Shown here piece after piece: positions 54,641 through 64,000 of a DNA stretch of 64,000 nucleotides (position 1 is the stretch's first letter; each line of letters opens with the position of its first letter). The position numbers were made by a program, and so were the translations under genes. Source of the stretch: an uncultured bacterium (GTDB lineage: Bacteria; Desulfobacterota_D; UBA1144); assembly GCA_913050325.1 (NCBI GenBank), contig CAJWZP010000003.1:1-64000 (forward strand), written 5' to 3'. The notes under the pieces were generated by a model. The model was not told where the DNA came from. It did no database searches and saw only the letters and a list, made by a program, of their open reading frames with translations.

Positions 54641-55963
54641 ATGAGTTTTAATATTGAAGAAATAAGTAATACTGAAAAGCTGGCTAAAGTTGTTATTGAA
54701 AAAAGCCTAGTAAAGGCTAATCACGATTCTGTGGTTAAGTTGTTTCAAAAAGATGCAGACATAAAAGGTTTTAGAAAAGGAAAGGTTCCATTAAATGTAG
54801 TTGAGTCATTATATTCAAAACAAATTAACGAAGAACTAAAGTCAAGATTAATTAACATAAGTGTTCGTGATTTATCAACAGAAAAGAAATTTAATATTGT
54901 CAGGACATCAAATCTTGAGGTTCAAGAGTTGAATAAAGAATCAGACTTTGAATTTAAAATAAATATTGAAATAATTCCCGAATTCAAATTAAAAGAATAT
55001 AAAAAAATAAAAGTTAAAAAGGAAGTTTTTAAACTAGACAAAAAGGATTTTAATTCTGCTAAGGAAAATGTTCTAAATAATTTTGCCAAAACTGAAGAAG
55101 TTTCTAAACGTAAAAAAGTGAAAAAAGGTGATTATGTTGAAATAAGTTTTTCCGGGTTTCTGAATGATAAAGAAATAGAAAAATTAAAAAGAGATAATGC
55201 AATTGTTCAAATAGGAAATGATTCTTTAATTCCAGACATTGAAAAAGAGATACTAAAATTAGAAAAAGGAGAAGAATCTAATTTTAATGTTGAATATCCA
55301 AAAGATTTTCCAATTGAAGAAGCAGCTTCAAAAATAATCAATTGTAAGTTAAAAATTATTAAAATATTAAAAAAAGTTGTTCCAAAAATTGATAATGATT
55401 TTCTTCAAAAAATTGGAATTGCTTCTGAGGAAGATCTTGATAAAAGAATCAATGATGATTTGAATGCGTCATTAGAACAGAAATCAATTTCATCTTTAAG
55501 AAAAAATTTGTTTGATAAACTTATTGATGATAATGACTTTGATTTTCCTCAATCCTTTGTCGGAGATGAAAAAATTCGTCTAGAACAAGATTATAAAAAT
55601 AAAATGAACCAACAAGGAATTAAGGTTGAGGATTTGGATGAAAAAACTCAATCTGTTATTGCTGATTCAGCATTTAGAAATGTTAAAATCGCTCTAATAT
55701 TTGCAGAAATTTCAAAACTTGAAAAGATATTTGTTGAAAATAATGAAGTTGAAGACTATTTAAAAGCATTCGCTGTTTCTCAAAACACACCACCAGAAAA
55801 AGTAATTAAATACTATAAAGAGAATAATCTATTAGAGGATGTCAGAGTAAAATTAACAGATGAAAAAGTAATAAATTTTTTGATTGAAAATGCTGATGTT
55901 AAAGAAGTAAAAGCAGATTCGAAAGAAAAAAAGGAAAAAAAGGAAAAAAAAGAAAAAAAATAG
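54641..55963 (+). CDS. tig: trigger factor
   Basis: Ribosome-associated chaperone and peptidyl-prolyl isomerase. 440 residues. The ribosome-binding loop is DIKGFRKGKVPLNVVESLY (near residue 37-55, GFRKGK). The FKBP-like domain (about 150-235) has GDYVEISFSGFL. The C-terminal helical chaperone arms extend to about 415. A low-complexity KEKKEKK tail closes the protein. A GGAG ribosome-binding site precedes the ATG. First gene of the tig-clpP-clpX-lon block. Confidence 0.95.
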   Translation: MSFNIEEISNTEKLAKVVIEKSLVKANHDSVVKLFQKDADIKGFRKGKVPLNVVESLYSKQINEELKSRLINISVRDLSTEKKFNIVRTSNLEVQELNKESDFEFKINIEIIPEFKLKEYKKIKVKKEVFKLDKKDFNSAKENVLNNFAKTEEVSKRKKVKKGDYVEISFSGFLNDKEIEKLKRDNAIVQIGNDSLIPDIEKEILKLEKGEESNFNVEYPKDFPIEEAASKIINCKLKIIKILKKVVPKIDNDFLQKIGIASEEDLDKRINDDLNASLEQKSISSLRKNLFDKLIDDNDFDFPQSFVGDEKIRLEQDYKNKMNQQGIKVEDLDEKTQSVIADSAFRNVKIALIFAEISKLEKIFVENNEVEDYLKAFAVSQNTPPEKVIKYYKENNLLEDVRVKLTDEKVINFLIENADVKEVKADSKEKKEKKEKKEKK

Positions 55964-56019
55964 AAAATTAATTAAATTTCTTAATTGACTATAATTATTA
56001 CTTAATTAAAATCAAATTA

Positions 56020-56628
56020 ATGAACGAATCTTTTTATGTCCCTATGGTTGTAGAACAAAGTTCTCGTGGTGAGAGAGCTTTTGATATATATTCAAGGTTG
56101 CTCAATGAAAGAATAATATTTATTGGTGGACCGATAGATGATAATCTTGCAAATATTGTAGTAGCTCAAATACTATTTTTAGAATCAACAGATAAAAAGA
56201 AAGATATAAACATTTATATAAATTCTCCTGGGGGAAGTGTTACCGCGGGTTTAGCAATTTATGATGCAATGCAATATGTTACTTCTCATGTTTCCACCAT
56301 GTGTTTTGGTTTAGCAGCAAGTATGGCTGCTGTAATTTTAGCTAGTGGTGAAGATGGAAAAAGATATTCACTACCAAATTCAACAATAATGTTACATTCA
56401 GTCGGCACTCAATTGGGTGGTCAATATCACGATCTTGAAAAAGAAATGGAGGAGACAAAAAGAAAGCAAAATATTATTTCTCAGATACTATCTAAGCATC
56501 TTAAAAAAGATTTTGAATTAATTTCAAATGATATTCAAAGAAATTTTTACCAAACTGCTGAAGAAGCTTTGAATTATGGATTAGTTGATTCCATAATTTC
56601 AAAAAAAGGAGATATCAATGGCAAATGA
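56020..56628 (+). CDS. clpP: ATP-dependent Clp protease proteolytic subunit
   Basis: Serine protease ring of ClpXP. 202 residues. It starts [39 protein letters not shown], the catalytic serine in [14 protein letters not shown] (near residue 102) and the histidine in [12 protein letters not shown] (near 127) are clear. The catalytic Asp would lie near 176. It overlaps clpX by 11 bp. No ribosome-binding site is seen; TATAAT lies 24 bases upstream of the ATG. Confidence 0.96.
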   Translation: MNESFYVPMVVEQSSRGERAFDIYSRLLNERIIFIGGPIDDNLANIVVAQILFLESTDKKKDINIYINSPGGSVTAGLAIYDAMQYVTSHVSTMCFGLAASMAAVILASGEDGKRYSLPNSTIMLHSVGTQLGGQYHDLEKEMEETKRKQNIISQILSKHLKKDFELISNDIQRNFYQTAEEALNYGLVDSIISKKGDINGK

Positions 56629-57889
56629 TTCATCTAAAGAAAATTTACATTGCTCTTTTTGTGGAAAAAATCAAAAAGAAGTTAAAAAGTTAATTGCTGG
56701 ACCAACTGTTTATATATGTAATGAATGTGTTGATTTATGCAATGAAATTATTGACGATGAAGATATTAAAGTAAATGAATCCGAAAATGATGAACAAATT
56801 TCTAAACCATCTGAAATATGTGAGCATTTGGATTCATATGTTATTGGTCAGGAGGAAGCAAAAAAATATTTGTCAGTTGCAGTCTATAATCATTATAAGC
56901 GAATCAATTTTAACTCCTTGCCAAAAAAGAAGAATGATCCTTTATCAGATATTGAAATTCAAAAGAGTAATATAATGCTTATTGGGCCTACTGGTTCTGG
57001 AAAAACTCTTCTAGCTCAAAGTCTTGCTAAATATTTAAATGTTCCTTTTACTATTGTTGATGCAACTTGTTATACCGAGGCAGGTTATGTGGGTGAAGAT
57101 GTAGAAAATATGTTGGTTAGTCTTTTACAAGCAGCAGATTTTGATGTCAAAAGTGCCGAGAAAGGAATTATATATTTAGATGAAGTTGATAAATTAGCCA
57201 GAAAAAGTGGAGATAGTCCTTCAATTACTAGGGATGTCTCAGGAGAAGGTGTACAACAAGCTTTATTAAAAATAATTGAGGGTGCAACAGTAAATGTTCC
57301 ACCAAAAGGTGGAAGGAAGCATCCTCAACAAGAATTTATACCCATAGATACATCAAACATTTTATTTATATTGGGTGGCTCTTTCAGTGGACTAGAAAAG
57401 ATAATAAGTGAAAGAGTAGGAAAAAATTCAATCGGTTTTGTTTCTCAAAACGATGAAACTGAAGAAAAAGTTGAATCAAATAATGTTAGATCTGAAGATT
57501 TGGTTAAATTTGGTTTTATTCCTGAGTTTATAGGAAGAATTCCAGTAGTAACATCTTTAAATCAATTAGATGAAAATGCTCTGATTAGGATTCTTACAGA
57601 ACCAAAAAATGCATTAATAAAGCAATATCAGAAGTTAGTGAGTTTAAACGATGATGTCCAATTAGAGTTTACAAATGAAGCTCTAATATCCGTGGCAAAA
57701 GAAGCTTTAAAAAGAGGTACGGGTGCAAGAGGCTTGAGATCTATCATTGAAAATTCAATTCTAGATATAATTTATGACATCCCCACTCAACCTGGTCTAA
57801 GTAAATGTGTAGTTACTGATGAAGTAATTAATGACAATAAGAAACCTTTAATGTCTTTCGAAAATAGCAAAAAAACTGGAAGTAACTGA
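56618..57889 (+). CDS. clpX: ATP-dependent Clp protease ATP-binding subunit ClpX
   Basis: AAA+ unfoldase. 423 residues. The N-terminal zinc domain is [11 protein letters not shown] ... [10 protein letters not shown]. Walker A is [12 protein letters not shown], then [19 protein letters not shown], Walker [29 protein letters not shown], and the RVGKNSIGF pore-loop area. [12 protein letters not shown] contains the sensor 2 arginine. It has AAAAAGGAG before the ATG, inside clpP. Confidence 0.97.
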   Translation: MANDSSKENLHCSFCGKNQKEVKKLIAGPTVYICNECVDLCNEIIDDEDIKVNESENDEQISKPSEICEHLDSYVIGQEEAKKYLSVAVYNHYKRINFNSLPKKKNDPLSDIEIQKSNIMLIGPTGSGKTLLAQSLAKYLNVPFTIVDATCYTEAGYVGEDVENMLVSLLQAADFDVKSAEKGIIYLDEVDKLARKSGDSPSITRDVSGEGVQQALLKIIEGATVNVPPKGGRKHPQQEFIPIDTSNILFILGGSFSGLEKIISERVGKNSIGFVSQNDETEEKVESNNVRSEDLVKFGFIPEFIGRIPVVTSLNQLDENALIRILTEPKNALIKQYQKLVSLNDDVQLEFTNEALISVAKEALKRGTGARGLRSIIENSILDIIYDIPTQPGLSKCVVTDEVINDNKKPLMSFENSKKTGSN

Positions 57890-58004
57890 CCAAAATATAC
57901 AGTTTTTTCGCTTTTTTTGTTATTTTTATCTATTTTTCTTGCATAAAACGTATTAATGGTTAACTTCAATATATAGAGTAAATATATAGCTCTGGAGGTC
58001 TTTT

Positions 58005-60410
58005 ATGAGTAACCCTGTTTATACTATTCCCCTTTTACCACTTAGAGATGTTGTTATTTTTCCTCATATGGTGGCTCCCCTTTTTGTTGGGAGAGAAAAA
58101 TCTATTCGTGCACTTGAAGAGGCAATGAAAAATGATAAGAAAATTCTACTTTCCGCACAAAAGGATGCAAAAACAAATGATCCTGGCCCTGAAGATATTT
58201 ATTCAATCGGCACTATTGGGACTATCGTACAAATGTTAAGGTTGCCCGATGGAACTGTTAAAGTCTTGGTTGAAGGTAAAAATAGAGCGAACTTAAAATC
58301 ATTTAATGATGAAAATAAGTTCTTTTCTGTTGAGGTAGAAGATTTAGAAGAAAAAACAGAAACAAATTCTGAAACTAATGCAATCATGAGAACACTTGTG
58401 GAGGCTTTTGAAGATTATATTAAATTAAATAAACGAGTACCAACTGAAACATTAGCTACTATATCAGCTATCGATGATGCGAGTAAATTGTCTGATACTA
58501 TAGCTTCACATCTGACTTTCAAATTATCTGATAAACAAGAAATACTTGAGAATCTTGATTCATCTAATAGATTGGAGGCTATTTATGAAAAAATCCAATC
58601 AGAGCTAGAAATTTTACAAGTTGAGAAAAAGATTAGAAATAGAGTAAAAAAACAGATGGAGAAAGCTCAAAAAGAATATTATTTGACCGAACAAATGAAA
58701 GCAATTCAAAAAGAATTGGGCGATAAAGATGACTTCAAAAGTGAGATATTAGAATTTGAAGAGCAATTAAAGAAAAAAGAAATGCCTGATGATATTAGGA
58801 CAAGAATAGAAAAAGAAATTAAAAAACTAAAGGGTATGTCTTCAATGTCCGCCGAAGCAACGGTGGTTAGAAATTACATAGACTGGTTAGTGAATCTCCC
58901 TTGGAATTCTGATTTAACTGAGGATGAAATTTCTATTGATAATGCTCAAAAAGTTTTAGATAATGATCATTTTGGTTTGGAAAAGCCAAAAGAGAGGATT
59001 ACTGAGTATTTGGCAGTTAGAGCTTTAACTACTAAGCAAAGAGGACCTATTCTATGTCTAGTTGGACCTCCTGGTGTTGGTAAAACATCTTTGGCGAAGT
59101 CAGTTGCTAATGCTATGGGCAGAAAATTTGTAAGGATTTCACTTGGTGGTGTTAGAGATGAGGCGGAAATAAGAGGCCACAGAAGAACTTATATTGGCGC
59201 ACTCCCTGGAAAAATTATTCAGGGTATGAAGAAAGCAGGTACAAAAAACCCAGTTTTTCTTTTAGATGAGATTGATAAAATTGGTGCTGATTTCAGAGGT
59301 GATCCTGCTTCTGCATTACTTGAAGCATTAGATCCTGAGCAAAATTCTACTTTTAATGATCATTATTTAGAAGTGGACTATGATTTATCTCAAGTATTGT
59401 TTATTACTACTGCTAATGTTTTACATACCATTCCCTGGGCACTTCAAGACAGAATGGAAATTATAAAATTATCTGGTTATACAGAATTAGAAAAGAAAAA
59501 AATTGCTGAAAAATACTTAATACCTAAGCAGCTTGAAAACAATGGTTTAACAGATAATAATGCATCTTTAACAGAGAAGGCTCTTGATTTCTTAATTCAA
59601 AGATATACAAGAGAGGCTGGTGTAAGAACTTTAGAAAGAGAAATTGGTAGTGTTTGCCGAAAGACAGCCAAAGAAGTTGTAAAGAATGGTAAAGATTTTT
59701 CATTAAAAGTAACTCCAAAAATAGTTCAAAAGTATTTGGGTATTCCAAAATTTAAACATGGAGAAATTGAAGATAAAAGTCAAATTGGTATGTCAACCGG
59801 TCTAGCTTGGACTGAAGTAGGCGGTGAACTTTTAAATGTTGAAGTTTCAGTAGTCCCTGGAAAAGGCTCTTTTACTGTTACTGGTAAATTAGGTGAAGTA
59901 ATGCAAGAATCAACGAAAGCTGCAATGAGCTATGTCAGATCACGTGCAAAAAGACTTGGTTTAGATAGAAATTTTTATCAAAAAATAGACATTCATGTTC
60001 ATGTTCCTGAAGGAGCTCAACCAAAAGATGGACCTTCTGCCGGTATAGCAATTTCAACTGCTATTATTTCTGCATTGGTTCAGAAAGAAGTTAAAAAAGA
60101 TGTTGCAATGACTGGAGAAATAACTTTACGAGGAAGAGTTTTACCGATTGGTGGCTTGAAAGAAAAAATCTTGGCTGCTCATCGTGGTGGTGTAAAGGTA
60201 GTCCTTATACCAGATGAAAATGAGAAAGATTTGGTAGACATTCCTAAAGAAGTTAAAAAAGATATCAGCATTCATAGCGTTAAACACATGGATGAAGTAA
60301 TATCTCATGCAATTATTTCTAAGGATCCTATTCTTAAAGATTTAGTTTTACCTGATATGCCAGTGGATGTTGGGATTGAAGATAATGCAAAACCTTTAAA
60401 CCTGTCTTGA
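58005..60410 (+). CDS. lon: ATP-dependent protease Lon
   Basis: AAA+ serine protease. 801 residues, slightly longer than E. coli Lon (784). The N-terminal substrate domain starts [20 protein letters not shown]. Walker A is [15 protein letters not shown] (near residue 350), then [20 protein letters not shown]. The catalytic Ser is in [13 protein letters not shown] (near 680), with Lys in [13 protein letters not shown] (near 723). GGAGG ribosome-binding site at the ATG. It lies 115 bp after clpX; this gap holds AT-rich DNA with no clear heat-shock promoter. Confidence 0.98.
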   Translation: MSNPVYTIPLLPLRDVVIFPHMVAPLFVGREKSIRALEEAMKNDKKILLSAQKDAKTNDPGPEDIYSIGTIGTIVQMLRLPDGTVKVLVEGKNRANLKSFNDENKFFSVEVEDLEEKTETNSETNAIMRTLVEAFEDYIKLNKRVPTETLATISAIDDASKLSDTIASHLTFKLSDKQEILENLDSSNRLEAIYEKIQSELEILQVEKKIRNRVKKQMEKAQKEYYLTEQMKAIQKELGDKDDFKSEILEFEEQLKKKEMPDDIRTRIEKEIKKLKGMSSMSAEATVVRNYIDWLVNLPWNSDLTEDEISIDNAQKVLDNDHFGLEKPKERITEYLAVRALTTKQRGPILCLVGPPGVGKTSLAKSVANAMGRKFVRISLGGVRDEAEIRGHRRTYIGALPGKIIQGMKKAGTKNPVFLLDEIDKIGADFRGDPASALLEALDPEQNSTFNDHYLEVDYDLSQVLFITTANVLHTIPWALQDRMEIIKLSGYTELEKKKIAEKYLIPKQLENNGLTDNNASLTEKALDFLIQRYTREAGVRTLEREIGSVCRKTAKEVVKNGKDFSLKVTPKIVQKYLGIPKFKHGEIEDKSQIGMSTGLAWTEVGGELLNVEVSVVPGKGSFTVTGKLGEVMQESTKAAMSYVRSRAKRLGLDRNFYQKIDIHVHVPEGAQPKDGPSAGIAISTAIISALVQKEVKKDVAMTGEITLRGRVLPIGGLKEKILAAHRGGVKVVLIPDENEKDLVDIPKEVKKDISIHSVKHMDEVISHAIISKDPILKDLVLPDMPVDVGIEDNAKPLNLS

Positions 60411-60446
60411 CTTTTAACTCTCCCGAGATAGTATAGAAATCTTATC

Positions 60447-60518
60447 GGGCGCTTAGCTCAGCGGGAGAGCGCTTCCCTTACAAGGAAGATGTCACAGGTT
60501 CAAATCCTGTAGCGCCCA
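60447..60518 (+). tRNA. tRNA-Val (TAC)
   Basis: 72 nt. Acceptor GGGCGCT/AGCGCCC with discriminator A, D-loop TTAGCTCAGCGGGAGAGC, anticodon loop CTTACAA giving TAC, T-loop GGTTCAAATCC. CCA is not encoded. It lies 36 bp downstream of lon and 11 bp before tRNA-Asp. Confidence 0.95.
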
Positions 60519-60529
60519 TTTAAAATAAT

Positions 60530-60603
60530 GGGGTCGTAGTTCAGCTGGTTAGAATGCCGGCCTGTCACGCCGGAGGTCGCGGGTTCGAATCCCGTCGGCC
60601 CCG
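60530..60603 (+). tRNA. tRNA-Asp (GTC)
   Basis: 74 nt. Acceptor GGGGTCG/CGGCCCC (one G-U) with discriminator G, D-loop TAGTTCAGCTGGTTAGAATG, anticodon loop CTGTCAC giving GTC, T-loop GGTTCGAATCC. CCA is not encoded. The DUF4301 gene starts 9 bases after it. Confidence 0.96.
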
Positions 60604-60612
60604 TTAAGGAAG

Positions 60613-62058
60613 TTGAATATTAAGTTGGAAAATCCTAATCTTAAAATTCCTGGAATTAGTCAAAATTCATATAGAGATCAAATATCAATATTAAAAGATG
60701 AAAAAAAAATTGATAAGCTTGCATTACATAAGCCTTGCAAGATAAATGATGGAATCATACCAATTGATTATTTTAATGATTTGGAATCCTACTCTATAGG
60801 AGATCAAGAATCATCATGTTCTTTTATTCCAGCATCTGGATCTGCAACCAGAATGTTTAATATTGAATCACATGAAGAATATTTTATAAAAAATATTAAA
60901 AAGCTTCCTTTTTTTAATATTATAAAAGAAGATTATATGCAAAAGAAAAAAGGTATTATTGATTCATTAAAACAAAAAGATTTTAAGAAATTCAATACAA
61001 TTTATTCTCAAATTTTGCAAAAATTTATTAATTTACCTAAAGCTATCTTACCTCTACATAAAATCAACGATTTTCATATTTCGCCAATTGAAGAGATTGT
61101 TTTTTTAAATTCATTATTATCCAAGAATAGAAAAATCTATTTAACTATCCCTAATGGTTATCAGGATAAGATATATAAAAATTTAAATGAATCAGAATTT
61201 TTAAAAATAAATAAAATTAATTTTGAAGATAATTTAGATTTTTCTTTCCAAAGTATTAAGACTAATAGTATCTGTCTTCTTAATAACAATGAATTACTCA
61301 AGAGTTCCGATGGTAATATTTATACTCATCCCTCAGGACATGGCGCATTATTAGAAAATATCAATAATATAAAAGAAAAGTTTTTTTATATTCATAATAT
61401 TGATAATATTTGTCCTAATAATTTTTCTAGAAGAATTTTAAATATTAAGAAAATGAACAAGATTATTTCTTTTATTAAATTAAATTTTGATAAAATTCTT
61501 AATAATTGTCTCAAAAATGATTCGAAGAGTATCGAATCTGATAACTTTTATAATACTTTTATAAAGAATTTTTTACCAAATATATATAAACAAAACTTGG
61601 ACAGTAATGATATACAATCACTTGCTATAAAATTAAATAGACCATTAAGAGTATGTGGTTTTATACAAGATAAAAATTCTAAAGGCGGTAAGCCATTCTG
61701 GGTTAAAGATAAAAATGATATTAGTTTACAAATTGTAGAAGAATCACAAATTGATTTAAATGATTCGAGTCATAAAAAACTTTGGAATCAATCTATTTTT
61801 TTTAACCCTGTTGAAATGGTTTGTTGTAATAGAGATTTTAATGATAATAAATTTAATCTTTTAAATTTTAGCAATCAGAGACAACATATGATTGTAAATA
61901 AAAAAATTTTTGGTCAAGAGGTTAGATTTATTGAAAAACCAGGCCTTTGGAATGGTTCAATGTACAATTGGAACTCAGTTTTTATTGAAATTGAGCCCGA
62001 ATCATTTACACCTGTAAAAAATATTTGTGATTTGTTTTTAGATATTCATCAGCCATAA
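60613..62058 (+). CDS. DUF4301 family protein
   Basis: 481 residues, close to the family norm. The signature FIPASGSATRMF near residue 75 is the DUF4301 motif (GFxPASGAATRMF), and THPSGHGALLENI near 236 and DKNSKGGKPFWVKD near 353 look like sugar-nucleotide-transferase-like phosphate loops. The start is uncertain: TTG 60613 follows AAGGA (60606-60610) with only two bases between, and another TTG lies at 60625. The function is unknown; it is found in Bacteroidetes and some deltaproteobacteria. It is transcribed directly downstream of two tRNA genes. Confidence 0.8.
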   Translation: MNIKLENPNLKIPGISQNSYRDQISILKDEKKIDKLALHKPCKINDGIIPIDYFNDLESYSIGDQESSCSFIPASGSATRMFNIESHEEYFIKNIKKLPFFNIIKEDYMQKKKGIIDSLKQKDFKKFNTIYSQILQKFINLPKAILPLHKINDFHISPIEEIVFLNSLLSKNRKIYLTIPNGYQDKIYKNLNESEFLKINKINFEDNLDFSFQSIKTNSICLLNNNELLKSSDGNIYTHPSGHGALLENINNIKEKFFYIHNIDNICPNNFSRRILNIKKMNKIISFIKLNFDKILNNCLKNDSKSIESDNFYNTFIKNFLPNIYKQNLDSNDIQSLAIKLNRPLRVCGFIQDKNSKGGKPFWVKDKNDISLQIVEESQIDLNDSSHKKLWNQSIFFNPVEMVCCNRDFNDNKFNLLNFSNQRQHMIVNKKIFGQEVRFIEKPGLWNGSMYNWNSVFIEIEPESFTPVKNICDLFLDIHQP

Positions 62059-62077
62059 TTTATAATTATTTTTATTT

Positions 62078-62167
<90 letters not shown>

Positions 62168-62245
62168 AAGTAGTTGTTTTAGGTTAATTATTTATGGCAA
62201 AATAATTTAGTAAATAATTCTTTAATTTGGAATTTAAAAGTTAAT

Positions 62246-62320
62246 GCGCCTGTAGCTCAGTTGGATTAGAGTGCCAGATTACGGCTCTGGAGGTCGAGGG
62301 TTCGAGTCCTTCCAGGCGCG
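62246..62320 (+). tRNA. tRNA-Arg (ACG)
   Basis: 75 nt. Acceptor GCGCCTG/CAGGCGC with discriminator G, D-loop TAGCTCAGTTGGATTAGAG, anticodon loop TTACGGC giving ACG, which is normally converted to ICG by TadA. T-loop GGTTCGAGTCC. CCA is not encoded. The convergent trmH-like gene ends 1 bp away. Confidence 0.95.
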
Positions 62321-62321
62321 T

Positions 62322-62987
62322 TTATTTTTTTTTGATATTTTTTAATATTAAATCAACATTTTTTATAGATCTCTTAATCCATTCAAATCTTAATGCTTTT
62401 TTTTCATCATTTGAAAGATAAATTCTTTTTTTGTTATTTCTAAGCTTAAAAATAATATTACTTAAAATTATTGCACAAGATACAGAAATATTATAACTCT
62501 CAGTGAAACCATACATTGGTATTGAAATTATTTCATCACAATTTCTTATTAAATTATCACTAAGTCCTTTTTCTTCATTTCCAAATGCAATAATTATCTT
62601 TTTATCAAACTTAATTTTTGATATATCAATAGTTGAATCTTCAAAATTTGGTACTGTCCCGATTATCTTATAACCACTTTTTTTAATACCGTCTATATAA
62701 TGTTTATAATCTTCATTATCAGCTTTGGTCTTAATAGTTAACCACTTTTCAGCACCCAAAGAAACATTCTTTCCTGATTTCTTAATTTTATCTGATTTTA
62801 AGGAATAAATATCTTGAATGCCTAAATTATCACAAGTTCTCATAACCGCACTTATGTTATGGGATTGATATATATTTTCTAATAAAACTGACACAAACCT
62901 CGTTCTTTTTGATAATACAAGGTCAATGTTTTGTTTTCTATTTTTTGATATTAATTTCTCTAAAATATCTTGATATTTTTGATTCAT
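62322..62987 (-). CDS. trmH: SpoU-family 2'-O-methyltransferase, TrmH-like
   Basis: 221 residues. The SPOUT knot motifs are FGNEEKGLSDNLI and IPMYGFTESYNISVSCAIIL. The N-terminal TRFVSVLLENIYQSHNISAV followed by MRTCDNLGI is the pattern of TrmH (tRNA Gm18 methylation), rather than the rRNA enzyme RlmB. Its 3' end abuts tRNA-Arg. The start at 62985-62987 (MNQKYQDILEK) follows AATTGGAAAATAAAAA, a weak ribosome-binding region. Confidence 0.88.
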   Translation of the reverse strand: MNQKYQDILEKLISKNRKQNIDLVLSKRTRFVSVLLENIYQSHNISAVMRTCDNLGIQDIYSLKSDKIKKSGKNVSLGAEKWLTIKTKADNEDYKHYIDGIKKSGYKIIGTVPNFEDSTIDISKIKFDKKIIIAFGNEEKGLSDNLIRNCDEIISIPMYGFTESYNISVSCAIILSNIIFKLRNNKKRIYLSNDEKKALRFEWIKRSIKNVDLILKNIKKK

Positions 62988-63037
62988 TTTTTATTTTCCA
63001 ATTATAAATCCTAGGATATCATATTAGATAGTAAATT

Positions 63038-64000
63038 ATGTCAAAAAAAGATATTTTGGTTACTGGAGATAGACCTACAGGTAGTTTGCACTTAGGACAC
63101 TATGTTGGTACCTTAGAGAATAGATTAAAATTACAAAATGATTATGAGTGTTTTTTCCTCATTGCAGATTTACATATGCTCACAACTCATAATGAAAGAG
63201 TTAGTGAGCTTAGAGAAAATATTGAATCTTTAGTTATTGATTGGCTGTCTATTGGACTAGATCCAAATAAATCATGTTTTTATCTTCAATCACTTGTTCC
63301 AGAGATAAATGAATTAACTTTACTTCTCTCAATGATTTGCTCAGTTCCGAGAGTTCAAAGAATTCCAACACTTAAAGAAAAAACTGCACAGATGGGTGAT
63401 AATGAAAATTATTCAGTAGGTTTATTGTCATATCCTATATTGATGTCTGCTGATATTCTTATTTTTAATGCAAATAAAGTTCCAGTAGGTGAGGATCAAC
63501 TTAGTCATGTTGAGCTTGCTCGTGAATTGTCAAGAAGATTTAATTCTTTATATGGTGAAACAATTGTTGAGCCTGAACCCTTAGTAAGTGAGTTTTCAAG
63601 GTTAGTAGGAATCGATGGAAAAAGTAAAATGAGTAAATCATTAAACAATTGTATATATCTATCGGATAATGAAGACCATGTGATAAAAAAAGTAATGAAG
63701 ATGTTTACCGATCCAAATAGAACGAGTCCAGATGTACCAGGAAAGATTGAAGGTAATCCAGTATTTATTTATCATGATATATTTAATAAAGATACCGATG
63801 AGCTTAATGACTTTAAAGATAGATATCGCAAGGGAAAGATAGGTGATGTAGAAGTAAAGAAATCATTAGCAAAGAATATAAATAGCTTTCTAGAGCCAAT
63901 AAGAGAAAAAAGAGCTCAAATTTTTAAGAACAGAGGAGAATTATTTGATATAATAATAGAAGGTTCAAAAAGAGCTAGAAAAATAGCTAAAGAAAATATA
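63038..64000 (+). CDS. trpS: tryptophanyl-tRNA synthetase, 3' end cut by the window edge
   Basis: 321 codons are open to the last base with no stop. MSKKDILVTGDRPTGSLHLG carries the HIGH-type motif (HLGH), and the KMSKS motif appears in GKSKMSKSLNN (near residue 197). DENYSVGLLSYPILMSADIL-like sequence and VPVGEDQLSHVELARE are the conserved Trp/ATP pocket. Bacterial TrpRS is about 330 residues, so only the last few are missing. No Shine-Dalgarno sequence precedes the ATG. Confidence 0.95.
   Translation, partial: MSKKDILVTGDRPTGSLHLGHYVGTLENRLKLQNDYECFFLIADLHMLTTHNERVSELRENIESLVIDWLSIGLDPNKSCFYLQSLVPEINELTLLLSMICSVPRVQRIPTLKEKTAQMGDNENYSVGLLSYPILMSADILIFNANKVPVGEDQLSHVELARELSRRFNSLYGETIVEPEPLVSEFSRLVGIDGKSKMSKSLNNCIYLSDNEDHVIKKVMKMFTDPNRTSPDVPGKIEGNPVFIYHDIFNKDTDELNDFKDRYRKGKIGDVEVKKSLAKNINSFLEPIREKRAQIFKNRGELFDIIIEGSKRARKIAKENI

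Noticed and set aside
57890-58004. Possible heat-shock (sigma-32) promoter before lon
   Set aside because: No match to CTTGAA with CCCCAT spacing; only generic AT-rich DNA is seen.
60411-60452. CCCGA/TCGGG hairpin after lon as a terminator
   Set aside because: The right arm is the start of tRNA-Val, and pairing beyond five bases fails.

Overview
The window is AT-rich (very roughly 70% A+T by eye) bacterial chromosome, densely packed with housekeeping genes on both strands. Stop-start overlaps and gaps of a few bases are frequent. I see no insertion sequence, prophage, CRISPR array or rRNA. Several gene blocks follow an order I associate with the deltaproteobacterial grade: tRNA-Ser/SRP RNA/dnaX/ebfC/recR, cimA/lysC/tsaE/nnr, ilvB/ilvN/ilvC/psd/pssA and tig/clpP/clpX/lon. 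With the small intergenic spaces, the small proteins and two ammonium transporters, this suggests a streamlined, probably marine, delta-like lineage (for example SAR324, Dadabacteria or another Desulfobacterota-like clade). That placement is inference from gene order, not a phylogeny. None of the seven tRNAs encodes its CCA end.

Layout. 1-13967: rpsP, ffh, a topoisomerase III, an SDR epimerase with a small unknown protein, an ILVBL/HACL2-like thiamine-diphosphate enzyme, then lepA, DUF1015, tsaC and purE on the minus strand, DUF3891 and an acyl-CoA synthetase. 14018-16705: two tandem ammonium transporters, each preceded by a near-perfect sigma-54 promoter. 16710-23736: tautomerase plus a tiny zinc-ribbon protein behind a structured leader, radA-murI, etfBA, then tRNA-Ser, SRP RNA, dnaX, ebfC and recR. 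23815-29735: Nudix, tRNA-Leu, DUF805, a MoeB-rhodanese protein, a lysine-tailed protein coupled to guaB, and guaA. 29814-34402: an accessory patch of small and poorly known genes. 34472-42189: coaX, a MerR-like regulator, cimA-lysC-tsaE-nnr, and a radical SAM/SPASM protein. 42176-51909: cysS, an enoyl-ACP-reductase-like SDR, cinA, recA, tsaB, ilvB-like, ilvN, ilvC, psd, pssA. 51916-64000: an M16 peptidase, tRNA-Leu, tig-clpP-clpX-lon, tRNA-Val and tRNA-Asp, DUF4301, tRNA-Ser and tRNA-Arg, trmH and trpS (cut by the window end).

How the genes work together. Branched-chain amino acid synthesis is represented by citramalate synthase (a threonine-independent route to 2-oxobutyrate) and the ilv cluster, but the ilvB product has lost the GDG motif that binds Mg-ThDP. 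SRP is represented by both Ffh and its RNA. Protein quality control is the trigger factor-ClpXP-Lon block. Three genes for the tRNA t6A modification pathway (tsaB, tsaC, tsaE) are scattered through the window. ETF and the HACL2-like enzyme point to acyl-CoA oxidation.

The observations most worth following are: an A10 slippage site in dnaX with an immediate -1 stop; a very short SRP RNA abutting the dnaX start codon; an apparent ATA start codon for guaB; sigma-54 control of both amt genes, with a ribosome-binding site that is hidden only in read-through RNA; a degenerate acetolactate synthase subunit; a stem-loop leader or small RNA at 17096-17148; and a repeated TATAAT-6-to-8-nt-ATG arrangement suggesting leaderless mRNAs.
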